Notes under the pieces: generated by a model
What the model was told of the DNA's origin: nothing
Database searches by the model: none
Seen by the model: only the letters and a program-made list of their open reading frames with translations
Made by a program: the position numbers and the translations under genes
Source: Cordylochernes scorpioides
Lineage: Eukaryota; Arthropoda; Arachnida; Pseudoscorpiones; Chernetidae
NCBI GenBank assembly: GCA_030710605.1
Contig: CP092874.1
Span: 42,652,965 to 42,716,964, forward strand
Length of the DNA: 64,000 nt
Reading direction: 5' to 3'
Shown here: positions 1 to 9,290 of the stretch, in pieces
How the letters are laid out: each line of letters starts with the position of its first letter
Numbering within the stretch: the first letter of the stretch is position 1

Positions 1-59
1 TTTAATTTTAAGAACTATGAATGCTGGCTAGGTAACCTCTGTCTTCATGAAAATGCTCC

Positions 60-480
60 AAAGAGATAGGTTTTATAAATATCACATATTATAAAATAGT
101 ATTAAATGAACAAGAGTGCCTTTCATACGTATATTGAATGAAGAAAAAAATCTATCTCCTTATCGTGCAACTGAAAGTTGCTGATGACTTACAATTCATT
201 TGCACAATAAAGAGATGCCATTTGTTCTTTATTAATCTATACACCTTATCCCAGTACTATTATCACATTTGTATCATTCTTTCAAACGTATATTAAGTAA
301 TATGAAAAAAAAAAGGCATCACCTTATCGTGCAACTGAAAGTTGCTGATGGCTTGCGATATCTATCGGAATAAATATAAACTATTTTCCTTGTTTTTTAA
401 TTTTAATGACGCAAGCCATCAGCCTTATGCACCTTGTCCCAGTACAATATTACATCTGTACTATATTTTTCGTGGAATGA
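60..480. repeat. Degenerate end fragments of the hammerhead element
   Basis: Two stretches near 155-250 and 315-475 carry the terminal block of the element seen at 3711-6095: the hairpin GCAACTGAAAGTTGC followed by TGATGGCTTGCG, and the block CACCTT(A/G)TCCCAGTAC. The second stretch also has the opposite-strand GCAAGCCATCAG near 413, so the pieces form a diverged inverted pair. No hammerhead core remains. The assignment rests on shared words and order; exact ends are uncertain. Confidence 0.6.
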
Positions 481-1596
481 TGTACTTTTAAATCTTCATC
501 TACTCAATATTTTTCAAGATTCTATTATTTCTCAATCTGTTTTCGCCTCTGACCACCAACTCACATATAGAATAGGATAGATGTTACAACTGTGCACAGT
601 GATAAATTAATAAATTTCCCTCTAAGATTGTCTAGGAATAGGACATCCAATTTACTTCTGACGTAGATAAATGAAGAATCCAAAAGGAATAAATAAATAA
701 ATGACTGCGGTTCTATTTATTTGTTGGCATAGTACCATCCATCAAAGACTGGGTGTCCAGGGTTTTTTTTTTATATATAATAATTTATTCAGTTCATAAA
801 TTTTTTATATATGTACCCTGCATGAAATGGTATTTTAAAATTTGTGAAATATCGTGATGTATTGAGGAATATTATGAAAATAGAGAAGGTTTGTGAAAAT
901 TTTATATATTTACAAAATAGAATATCGTGGTATATTTATGAACACACAACCTTTATAAAAATAGCTAACTATTTTAAAAGATAAAGATGCCTCACAAAAC
1001 ATCGAAGTACTAAGCACAAATTAAGCGAAATTTACAAAAAAAAAAAGCTAAATGAAGCGCAAAAATTGAAAAATAAAAATTAATTATGTTGAGAGTATAT
1101 CATGTAAATATACAAAATAATTTATAAAAGTAGGATATTTTGTGCTTAAAATAAGTAAAAGTACGAAATCAGAGGGATTAACACAAGTTAAAAAGAAATA
1201 ATAAAATTTTATAAATAGCGAAATATCGTCTCTAATATTAAGGAATAAAATACAAAATTAGTGAATGTCGTGCCAAATATAAATTGAAATTACAAAATTA
1301 ATGAGATATCAGGAAAAAAAAAAGAAAACATACATTTTTTGAATATGGTATAAAAATTTGAAACAAAACTTATAAAATTAGCAGAATATTCAATGTATTA
1401 AAAAGATAAAAGTAACTAATATAACCGATTGAGCAGCTATATCAATGTAGCCGATATCCAGGTAGATTACCACAGTTTACAAATGATCAATTTCATTTAA
1501 GGAAGAAACTTTTCTTTTAATCCAGCATATTTGTGTACAAGCTTTCCAACTCAATAGGTATTCTTTTAATGTAAATAATTAACCATATATATTTAT
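481..1596. other. AT-rich noncoding stretch
   Basis: No convincing gene is visible on either strand. The sequence is strongly A/T-biased, with short loosely repeated phrases such as TTGTGAAATATCG and TACAAAATTA between about 830 and 1400 that suggest a decayed low-complexity repeat. No mobile-element ends were recognised. Confidence 0.5.
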
Positions 1597-1792
1597 GTGA
1601 AAAATTAGTACAAATGTAATATTGTACTGGGATAAGGTGCATAAATTAAGAAAAAGGCTTCTTCTTATCGAGCAACTGAAAGTTGCTGATGGCTTGCGCC
1701 ATCTATCGGAATAAATATCAACTATTCTCGTTGATTTTTAATTATTCCAGAATTGGCCAAATACCCATTCTTGATTAATCAAGAAAAGCTAA

Positions 1793-1832
1793 CCACGGAC
1801 GCGTTTCGGGCTGTTGGCCCTTATCAGCGTGG
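1793..1832 (-). ncRNA. Hammerhead ribozyme, type I, G8-mutated copy
   Basis: On the minus strand the layout matches the plus-strand copies: stem I CCACG/CGTGG, core, stem II GGGC-CAACA-GCCC, GAAA, a two-base-pair stem III and GTC at the cleavage site. The conserved CTGATGA reads CTGATAA, so the base equivalent to G8, a catalytic residue of hammerheads, is A. This copy is predicted not to cleave. Confidence 0.8.
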
Positions 1833-2074
1833 TGCAAGCTGTACCTCAACGATTTATATTTTTGTTTAACGGGCTACTAACCAAAAGTAATGATTTTTGA
1901 GCCCATGCGCGATGTGAGGAGGCAAGGAATAGGGGTATGTAGCGGCAGGAGAAGACTCGCAGGGAAGTGGAAACGTTGGGAAAGCAGGGGAACAGCGCCT
2001 GGGAGAAGTGAGGCAGGGGTCCAGTAACCAGTAGAAGGTGGCGGGAGGAGTTGGAGGCGGAGGGTTTTTGAAGC

Positions 2075-3340
2075 CTAAAACGGGCGGGCCTTAGACTTCA
2101 GGATGGAGCAGATTGAGGCTCTCGCCTCGTGGTTGTCTGAGAGGCCTTTTTGGCAGCAGTTGGCGCATTTGGAAGTGTTCTGGTCAGCTCTGATTGGGCA
2201 GGAGCGGCCTTCATGGCCGTCTTCACCGCAGTGGAAGCACTTGGGAGCTCTGGAACAGTGGGTGGAGTTGTGGCCGAAGCCGCAACAGCGGAAGCAGACG
2301 CGGGCGCGGATGGACGCCTCGAAGTTGAGTATCACACCGTCAACCACGATTCTTCCGCGGTTGCCCAGGGCTCCAAAGGTCTTGAGGTCCACCTCGATGA
2401 AGGCGGTGCAGGTCCCGTTTCTGAGTGCAGAACGGTGCGCCACGCGCACCACTTTGTTCCCGGGGAGCTGGCTGACAGCGGCGGTTGCCAGGAAGGTCTC
2501 CTCGATTGTGGAATTGGAGGTCTCCTCATCCACTCTGAAGAGGCAGATTCTTGGCAGGAATTCCTTCTGCTGGCGGACCTTCATTCCCGTTAGCTTGCTG
2601 GCCAGGGAGGTGGTCACCTCAGGGATGATGTTGGGATTGCTGGAATGGAGGACCAGCTTCCCCTTGGTGCGCAGAGAGGCCCAAACACCTTGGGGTAGGG
2701 TGTGGGCAGCGCGGACAGCCTTGTAAATGTCCCTGGGGTCAGCCTGTGGGTCGTCAAAGACGACCACTGTGTGGGCCGCCGATCTTTCCCCCATGGAGGA
2801 CCACTTGGGCGGCCGCAGGCTTGGAGACGCGGGATGACGCAAGTTTGTTTGGACCTTTTAGGTTGGGTCTTTTTGCGGGCGGGTTGATAGCCTCAAGCTG
2901 CTTCCTCTTGGTTGCAACAGGAGCAGGCAGGGTGGAGGCAGGCTTGTCAGCAGGAGAAGGAGTGGCAGGCTTGGTGGGGTCAGTCTGGGAGCTTTGGCAG
3001 GCAGTCTGTGGCATGATTTCGTCCAGTTCCTTAAAGTACGCGAGGGTGCCAGAGAGGTTCTCTACCTCGGCAATGAGGGCCTTGATCTGCTCGTTCCGAT
3101 GGCTGGTGATATTCGTAATGATTTCGCACAGGCATTCTTGGGAGGTAGGATGAGGATAGCGTAATGCTTTCTCGACGTCCTTCATATAATCTCTATTCTC
3201 CGACTCTAATAGGGCAAGGGTTACGAGGGGCTCCTCGGCATTTTTCTTCTTCTGGGTTACGAGGGGCTCCTCGGCATTCTTCTTCTCCTGGGTTACGAGG
3301 GGCTCCTCGGCATTCTTCTTCTTCTTCTAAAGGGAGCCAT
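2075..3340 (-). pseudogene. Gag-like zinc-knuckle protein of the hammerhead element (broken copy)
   Basis: The reading frame starts at the minus-strand ATG at 3340, codes a Lys/Glu-rich repeated N-terminus, a Pro/Ala-rich linker with a basic patch (KRPNLKG), a central domain of about 150 residues and a cysteine-rich C-terminus, and stops at 2075. Two CCHC knuckles are clear (CFRCCGFGHNSTHC and CFHCGEDGHEGRSC), followed by a third Cys/His cluster (CANCC...H...C). This matches ORF1/gag proteins of Jockey-like LINEs, which bind element RNA. The frame is broken near 2790, where a run of five G replaces four in the sister copy, and again near the start codon. The sister copy keeps the frame at those places, so the lesions arose after duplication or are sequencing errors. 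No reverse transcriptase follows. Confidence 0.75.
3206..3325 (-). repeat. 36-bp coding minisatellite, three copies
   Basis: Three near-identical tandem units encode a 12-residue KKNAEEPLVTQE-type repeat at the N-terminus of the gag-like ORF. The plus-strand sister gene (about 4100-4172) has two. The acidic/basic repeat is low-complexity and its copy number is evidently labile. Confidence 0.7.
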
Positions 3341-3710
3341 GGTAGGGATGGAAAGTATGGTAAGTAGTAAGTATGGCCAGCCGGAGGTAAGTATGGTAAG
3401 TATGGTAAGTATAATAAGTATAGTACCTCAACGACCAAAAAAATTGGTCATTAAGGCATCCTGAAAAATCATGAAACGGGTAGTTAAGGCCAGAATTGCG
3501 TGAGAACGCTACACAATGTGAAAAATTAGTACAAATGTAATATTGTACTGGGTAAGGTGCATAAATTAAGAAAAAGGCTTCTTCTTATCGAGCAACTGAA
3601 AGTTGCTGATGGCTTGCGCCATCTATCTGAATAAATATCAACTATTCTCGTTGATTTTTAATTATTCTAGAATTGGCCAAATACCCATTCTTGATTAATC
3701 AAGAATTGCA

Positions 3711-3750
3711 CCACGCTGATGAGGGCCAACAGCCCGAAACGCGTCCGTGG
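3711..3750 (+). ncRNA. Hammerhead ribozyme, type I (intact core)
   Basis: Stem I is CCACG (3711-3715) with CGTGG (3746-3750). CTGATGA is at 3716-3722, stem II is GGGC-CAACA-GCCC (3723-3735) and GAAA is at 3736-3739. A minimal stem III AC/GT encloses GC, and the triplet GTC is at 3743-3745, so cleavage is predicted after 3745. A very short stem III is typical of hammerheads in animal retrozymes and Penelope-like elements, which usually need a dimer to cleave well. This copy sits exactly at the centre of the palindrome and lacks the outer AGCT helix on its 5' side. Confidence 0.88.
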
Positions 3751-4041
3751 TTAGCTTTTCTTGATTAATCAAGAATGGGTATTTGGCCAATTCTGGAATA
3801 ATTAAAAATCAACGAGAATAGTTGATATTTATTCCGATAGATGGCGCAAGCCATCAGCAACTTTCAGTTGCTCGATAAGAAGAAGCCTTTTTCTTAATTT
3901 ATGCACCTTATCCCAGTACAATATTACATTTGTACTAATTTTTCACATTGTGTAGCGTTCTCACGCAATTCTGGCCTTAACTACCCGTTTCATGATTTTT
4001 AAGGATGACTTAATGACCAATTTTTTTGGTCGTTGAGGTAT
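3711..4041 (+). repeat. LTR-like hammerhead unit 1
   Basis: First of three direct repeats of the hammerhead element. It shares its whole length with 5561-5890, including the closing GGTCGTTGAGGTA, then diverges where the gag-like body begins (CCCCGCTGGCC). Confidence 0.8.
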
Positions 4042-4086
4042 CCCCGCTGGCCATACATACTACTTACCATACTTTCCATCCCTGCC

Positions 4087-5315
4087 ATGGCTCCCTCTAG
4101 GAAGAAGAAGAAGAATGCTGAGGAGCCCCTCGTAACCCAGGAGAAGAAGAATGCCGAGGAGCCCCTCGTAACCCTCGCCCTATTAGAGCTGGAGCATAGC
4201 CAGTTTATGGAGGACGTCGAGATAGCATTACGCTATCCTCATCCTATCTCCAAGAATGCCTGTGCGAAATCATTACGAATATCACCAGCTCACGGAACGA
4301 GCAGATCAAGGCCCTCATTGCCGAGGTAGAGAACCTCTCTGGCACCCTCGCGTCCTTTAAGGAACTGGACGAAATCATACCACAGACTGCCTGCCAAAGC
4401 TCCCAGACTGACCCCATCAAGCCTGCCACTCCTTCTCCTGCTGACAAGCCTGCCTCCACCCTGCCTGCTCCTGTTGCAACCAAGAGGAAGCAGCTTGAGG
4501 CTCTCAACCCGCCCGCAAAAAGACCCAACCTAAAAGGTCCAAACAAACTTGCGTCATCCCGCGTTTCCAAGCCTGCGGCCGCCCAAGTGGTCCTCCATGG
4601 GGAAAGATCGGCGGCCCACACAGTGGTCGTCTCTGACGACCCACAGGCTGACCCCAGGGACATTTACAAGGCTGTCCGCGCTGCCCACACCCTACCCCAA
4701 GGTGTTTGGGCCTACCTGCGCACCAAGGGGAAGCTAGTCCTCCATTCCAGCAATCCCAACATCATCCCTGAGGTGACCACCTCCCTGGCCAGCAAGCTAA
4801 CGGGAATGAAGGTCCGCCAGCAGAAGGAATTCCTGCCAAGAATCTGCCTCTTCAGTGTGGATGAGAAGACCTCCAATTCCACAATCGAGGAGACCTTCCT
4901 GGCAACCGCCGCTGTCAGCCAGCTCCCCGGGAACAAAGTGGTGCGCGTGGCGCACCGTTCTGCACTCAGAAACGGGACCTGCACCGCCTTCATCGAGGTG
5001 GACCTCAAGACCTTTGGAGCCCTGGGCAACCGCGGAAGAATCGTGGTTGACGGTGTGATCCTCAACTTCGAGGCGTCCATCCGCGCCCGCGTCTGCTTCC
5101 GCTGTTGTGGCTTCGGCCACAACTCCACCCACTGCTCCAGAGCTCCCAAGTGCTTCCACTGCGGTTAAGACGGCCATGAAGGCCGCTCCTGCCCAACCAG
5201 AGCTGACCAGCACACTTCCAAATGTGCCAACTGCTGCCAAAAAGGCCTCTCAGACAACCACGAGGCGAGAGCCTCAATTTGCCCCATCCTGAAGTCTAAG
5301 GCCCGCACGTTTTAG
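4087..5315 (+). pseudogene. Gag-like zinc-knuckle protein of the hammerhead element (right copy)
   Basis: The start is the ATG at 4087, just after unit 1; the frame would end at the TAG at 5313-5315, about 409 codons. The N-terminus is basic with two KKNAEEPLVT repeats, followed by a helical segment, a Pro/Thr-rich linker, the central domain and the zinc knuckles (CFRCCGFGHNSTHC, then CFHCG). Two lesions are visible by comparison with the minus copy: loss of one C near 4247, which shifts frame, and a G-to-T change making TAA at 5166-5168 inside the second knuckle. The protein resembles ORF1/gag of Jockey-group LINEs. Its position between hammerhead repeats suggests it packages hammerhead RNA; that is inference. 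GC content is clearly higher than the surroundings. Confidence 0.75.
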
Positions 5316-5550
5316 GCTTCAAAAAACCCTCCGCCTCCAACTCCTCCCACCACCTTCTACTTGTTACTGGACCCCTGCCTCACTTCTCCCAGGCGCTGTT
5401 CCCCTGCTTCCCCAACGTTTCCACTTCCCTGCGAGTCTTCTGCTGCCGCTACATACACCTATTCCTTGCCTCCTCACATCGCGCATGGGCTCAAAATCAT
5501 TACTTTTGGTTAGTAGCCCGTTAAACCACATATAAATCGGTCGTTGAGGT
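5316..5550 (+). other. Pyrimidine-rich trailer of the hammerhead element
   Basis: This stretch is rich in CCTCC/CTTCC tracts and shows no ORF. It is present in both arms (about 1850-2070 on the minus strand). It ends in TCGGTCGTTGAGGTA, the boundary that precedes each hammerhead. Confidence 0.6.
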
Positions 5551-5560
5551 ACAGCTTGCA

Positions 5561-5600
5561 CCACGCTGATGAGGGCCAACAGCCCGAAACGCGTCCGTGG
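5561..5600 (+). ncRNA. Hammerhead ribozyme, type I (intact core)
   Basis: CTGATGA at 5566-5572, the same stem II, GAAA and GTC as the 3711 copy; cleavage is predicted after 5595. Here stem I can extend: AGCT upstream (5553-5556) can pair with AGCT downstream of TT, leaving an internal loop TGCA/TT that could provide the loop contacts hammerheads use. Confidence 0.88.
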
Positions 5601-5899
5601 TTAGCTTTTCTTGATTAATCAAGAATGGGAATTTGGCCAATTCTGGAATAATTAAAAATCAACGAAAATAGTTGATATTTATTCCGATAGATGGCGCAAG
5701 CCATCAGCAACTTTCAGTTGCTCGATAAGAAGAAGCCCTTTTCTTAATTTATGCACCTTATCCCAGTACAATATTACATTTGTACTAATTTTTCACATTG
5801 TGTAGCGTTCTCACGCAATTCTGGCCTTAACTACCCGTTTCATGATTTTTCAGGATGCCTTAATGACCAATTTTTTTGGTCGTTGAGGTATAGCTTGCA
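5561..5899 (+). repeat. LTR-like hammerhead unit 2 (339 bp to next hammerhead)
   Basis: A complete unit from one hammerhead core to the next, 339 bp. Together with unit 3 it forms a tandem hammerhead dimer, the arrangement expected if the RNA circulates as multimers or circles before reverse transcription. Confidence 0.8.
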
Positions 5900-5939
5900 C
5901 CACGCTGATGAGGGCCAACAGCCCGAAACGCGTCCGTGG
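5900..5939 (+). ncRNA. Hammerhead ribozyme, type I (intact core)
   Basis: Third plus-strand copy with an unaltered core; CTGATGA is at 5905-5911 and cleavage is predicted after 5934. It heads a unit truncated at about 6095, shortly after the GCAACTTTCAGTTGC hairpin. Confidence 0.88.
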
Positions 5940-6095
5940 TTAGCTTTTCTTGATTAATCAAGAATGGGTATTTGGCCAATTCGGGAATAATTAAAAATCA
6001 ACGAGAATAGTTGATATTTATTCCGATAGATGGCGCAAGCCATCAGCAACTTTCAGTTGCTCGATAAGAAGAAGCCTTTTTCTTAATATATATTT

Positions 6096-6689
6096 ATGTT
6101 ATAAAAAAATGTTATTTTATTTTAAAATTATAACTTTTAGTACAAACACTACTCTATAAAGTCGACCGCCAGATGCCACGGCTTTCCCTATATAAATCTA
6201 TTGTTGTTGTTTCCCGTTGGCCAGCTCAAAATATTTTTAATTATGTAAATACGTCTTTTTTTTTTATTCTCTACTCGCCTTAAGTCAGGTAGTACTTTCT
6301 CAATTGTGAACTCAATGCTTCATTAGCACAATTAAAGCAAATTTTGATTCAAAGTTGATTTCATTTTATTTTACAAGACTACATAGAAATACCATGTTAC
6401 TCGTGTATCCTCAAAATAATCATCATCAGCAAATAAATAATTTTATATCTCAATAATATTCTAAAATCAGCAGAAAATATTTATAATATATATAAAGAAA
6501 ATCACAAAACTCCATTCAATTCTCTTTAGTATATAATCTATTATATTAATAAGAGAATACACACATGTAGAAGGTGAATCAAGTTAGAAAGCTTTTATAA
6601 ATACTCATTTAATATGAGAACAATGTTATGCACTATAGGTACTATAAATTTGCAAGTCTTTGATGTCGCCGGTTCTATTTTTTTTAAGG
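6096..6689. other. Noncoding AT-rich spacer
   Basis: No gene or recognised repeat. It contains long A/T tracts and a poly-T run near 6257. Confidence 0.5.
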
Positions 6690-6785
6690 CGACAGAGACA
6701 TTTTTGTTCACACTTGGTTATCAAGTGTTTCTTCAATAAGGGTCACTGTAAATCAAATATCTTTCAGAGTTATTGTCCCGATATA
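6690..6785 (+). repeat. Left half of a short repeat split by a mariner
   Basis: The words TTTTTGTTCACA, TTGGTTATC and TCTTCAATAA...GTCACTGT recur uninterrupted at 35575-35650. The right half resumes at 8106-8147 (ATAACTTCCTTTAGTTTTGTCCATGAGT). At 35506-35706 the whole has inverted ends around CTCATGGACAAA, so it is probably a Tc1-type MITE. Confidence 0.65.
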
Positions 6786-8105
6786 CGAAGTGTGTTCAAA
6801 AAGTATCGGAATTTTGAATTTTCGCGGGTTACGTATATTCGAATTTCGATCTTTTTGTGGCTTTATGTTGGTACTCATGTCTCTCACTTATGCCGACATG
6901 CTCGGCCATTTTGAATGTTCACTTAATTGTTGACAGCTGCTTTGCTTTCAGGTGTTTTGGATCGTCTTCGATTTTTACCTATTAAAAAAATGGATCAAAG
7001 AACCTGTATCAAATTTTGTGTGAAAAACGAAATTAAGTGCGCGGATGCATTCCGAATGTTGACTGTGGCATACGGAGAAGCTACCTTGGACCGAATCAAC
7101 GTTTATCGGTGGTACAAAATGTTCTCAGAAGGCCGAGAAGATGTGAACAACGAAGAGCGTGCCGGACGCCCGAGCACTTCAACAACAGACGAAATAATTA
7201 ATGAAGGGGAGAAAATGATATTGGCCAATCGTCGAATCACCGTTAGAGAAGTTGCTGAGGACCTAAACATATCGATTGGCTCGTTCCATTCGATTTTCAT
7301 CAATGATTTGGGCATGAGACGGGTCGCCGCGAAATTCGTACCAAAATTGCTCAATTGCGACCAAAAACAGCATCGCATGAACATTGCTAATGAGATGTTG
7401 GACTCTGTCGGCGACGATCCAAATTTGCTCCAGAGGGTCATAACTGGTGACGAAGCGTGGGTTTATGGTTATTACGTGGAAACCAGAGCTCAATCATCTC
7501 AATGGAAGCTGCCGCACGAACCAAGACCGAAAAAAGCGCGCCAAGTTCGGTCGAATGTGAAAGTTTTGCTGACAGTTTTCTTCGATTGCAGGGGCGTGGT
7601 GCATCGTGAGTTCTTGCCACAGGGTAGAACGGTCAATAAGGAATATTACCTGCAAGTTATGCGCAAATTGCGCGAAGCAATCCGCCAGAAACGCCCGGAT
7701 TTGTGAAAGAACAAAAATTGGCTTTTGCACCACGATAACGTCCCTGCTCACACATCGTTGCTTGTGCGCAACTTTTTGGGCAAAAACAACACACTAATAA
7801 TGCCGCAGCCACCGTATTCTTTAGATCTGGCCCCCTGTGGCTTTTTCTTGTTCCCTAAACTGAAGAGGCCCATGAAAGGACGACGTTACGCTACGCTTGA
7901 CGAGATAAAGATGGCATCGAAGGAGGAGCTGAAAAATATTTTTAAAAATGATTTTTTGAAGTGCGTCGAAGATTGGAAAAACCGTTGGCACAAGTGTATA
8001 ATATCTCATGGGGATTACTTTGAAGGGGACAAAATAGGTATTCATGAATAAATAAATAATTTTTGAAAAAACACAAAAGTCGCGATACTTTTTGAACACA
8101 CCTCG
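6786..8105 (+). mobile_element. Mariner transposon (1320 bp)
   Basis: The ends GTGTGTTCAAAAAGTATCG and its inverse at 8082-8101 form terminal inverted repeats. The element is flanked by TA on both sides (6784-6785, 8106-8107). The length is typical of mariners. It interrupts the repeat at 6690-8147; the related sequence at 35.6 kb shows the empty site with a single TA. Confidence 0.92.
6990..8051 (+). pseudogene. Mariner transposase, one nonsense codon and lost catalytic Asp
   Basis: The frame from the ATG at 6990 to the TAA at 8049-8051 would code 353 residues, full length for a mariner transposase. The N-terminal paired-type HTH region and the motifs ITGDEAWV (first Asp), HHDNVPAHTS (second Asp) and the third-Asp region are visible. 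One in-frame TGA at 7704-7706 interrupts the frame, at a position that is Trp in relatives. The third catalytic residue, Asp in the usual APSDY-type motif, is Gly here (APCGFF). The enzyme is therefore dead twice over although the frame is otherwise intact. Confidence 0.9.
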
Positions 8106-8263
8106 TACATGTTAAAAACTATAACTTCCTTTAGTTTTGTCCATGAGTGTATATATAAATAGATGGAAATTCTCCAAGCAGGAAATTGATCTATAAAAGC
8201 AAATGTTGCCTCTCCCGACAAAATACACGTCAAAACTAGAGGTCATCTATTGACCTTCACCGC

Positions 8264-8363
8264 NNNNNNNNNNNNNNNNNNNNNNNNNNNNNNNNNNNNN
8301 NNNNNNNNNNNNNNNNNNNNNNNNNNNNNNNNNNNNNNNNNNNNNNNNNNNNNNNNNNNNNNN
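8264..8363. other. Assembly gap (100 N)
   Basis: Exactly 100 N, the conventional size for a gap of unknown length. The apparent ORF reading through it has no meaning. Confidence 0.99.
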
Positions 8364-8389
8364 AGATTTTATTATTTCCATATAACCCA

Positions 8390-9290
8390 ACACAAAGAGC
8401 TGCAAAATATTGGTAGATAGTATAATACATGGCAGCTTATATAAAACATGAGGTAACTGCCTTCTCTCTTGTATTAGGTCACAATCCTTGCTCAATGTGG
8501 CGCCCTTCATTCTCAAACACCGCCTGCAGACGATAGATGACAGAATGGTCAGCATTAAATAATATTTCTGTTGAAATTTATAAAACGTGCCATCTTATAG
8601 AAGCCTTCAACATGGCCAATGTGGTAGGCCGGCATCGATAAACACGGGACTTAATGTACCCCCATAACCGAGAATGTAAGGCGTCAAGTCTGTAATATTA
8701 GAGGCCAATGGTATATAAAGTGGCGACTTATCCCACGATCTTCACCGAACGTATCCTTCAGCATTGATTTTTTCAAAGAATCAAGTGGCGTTTTGAATGT
8801 TAAATTCTACCTTTAGTGAAAAGTGAGCATCATCTGTCCACAGAACATTCGACAGCCAGTTTTCATCAATATCAATTTGCCGGAAAACCCATTCAGCGAA
8901 TTCTTGACGCTTCTCAAAATCTCTGACTTCAACTCGTGAAAACTTTGAATTTTATTTGGGTATTTTTTAGGAAAAGTCTGTGTGTTCTCTCCAAACTGTT
9001 CCATACGAAATCCCCGTTTGTTGAGAAACTTGTCGAGTACTTACTTCTCCATACGTGGATAACGTTTCAATAGCTTCAACATTCTGAAAACCGTAACAGC
9101 CACTGACTTGCATGTCGATGGTCTTCCACTCCGAGGTTTCGCTTCCAGAGATCCAGTTTCCTCAAAATTTTTAATCATTCGCTTTAGAGAGTAGCAACTC
9201 ATGGGTCTTTTACCGCTTCGAATATCTTTAAAGGAACGAAACGCTCGTAAAGCTTCAGTGGCAGATTCTGAATAGCAATAAAAGAAAATT
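8390..9290 (-). pseudogene. Decayed IS630/Tc-like transposase (minus)
   Basis: Read on the minus strand in changing frames, the region gives an N-terminal HTH-like segment (RPMSCYSLKRMIKNFEETGS), then VSTRQVSQQTGISYGTVWR, a linker, and a DDE-type motif (VLWTDDAHFSLK). Farther on are TDLTPYILGYGGTL-type residues that correspond to the SPDLTPxDFxLWGxLK motif of these transposases, and a C-terminal helix. This is the arthropod IS630-Tc relative often annotated as DD37-like. Many frameshifts and stops are present. The C-terminal end runs towards the gap at 8264-8363. No TIRs were found. Confidence 0.65.

Larger units (their letters stand above)
1597..3710 (-). mobile_element. Hammerhead-bearing gag-like retroelement, minus-strand copy (left palindrome arm)
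   Basis: This is the left arm of a head-to-head pair. Read on the minus strand it has the unit lacking its hammerhead (3710-3430), the gag-like ORF (3340-2075), a GC-rich trailer, a hammerhead (1832-1793) and a partial second unit ending near 1597. The right arm (3755-5796) repeats the same order on the plus strand. Proteins of the two arms are nearly identical, so the copies are recent or related by a single duplication. A third 36-bp coding repeat is present here but not in the other arm. The arms could be a true inverted insertion, as is common for Penelope-like elements, or an assembly fold-back. Confidence 0.75.
3711..6095 (+). mobile_element. Hammerhead-bearing gag-like retroelement, plus-strand copy
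   Basis: The order is: hammerhead-headed unit (3711-4041), gag-like ORF (4087-5315), trailer (5316-5550), a second full unit (5561-5899) and a third partial unit (5900-6095). The units are direct repeats of about 335 bp. Each begins with a hammerhead, continues through TTGATTAATCAAGAA, the hairpin GCAACTTTCAGTTGC and CACCTTATCCCAGTAC, and ends at GGTCGTTGAGGTA. Direct repeats with type I hammerheads around a coding body are known in Penelope-like elements, and short hammerhead repeats without ORFs are known as retrozymes. I see no reverse transcriptase or GIY-YIG domain here, so the element is presumably mobilised in trans. Confidence 0.75.

Noticed and set aside
2103-2726. Long plus-strand ORFs (207 and 147 codons) opposite the gag-like gene, and their mirror at 4712-5240
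   Set aside because: They are shadows on the non-coding strand of a GC-rich gene and show no domain; the minus/plus gag frames carry the zinc knuckles.
3193-3438. Leu/Tyr/Pro-rich 81-codon minus ORF that could look like a small membrane protein
   Set aside because: It is an out-of-frame reading of the TACCATACTTACC repeats and of the 36-bp gag repeat on the same strand; the sister copy does not preserve it.
8247-8555. ORF reading through the N gap
   Set aside because: The Ns are translated as X; the flanking part belongs to the decayed transposase read in several frames.
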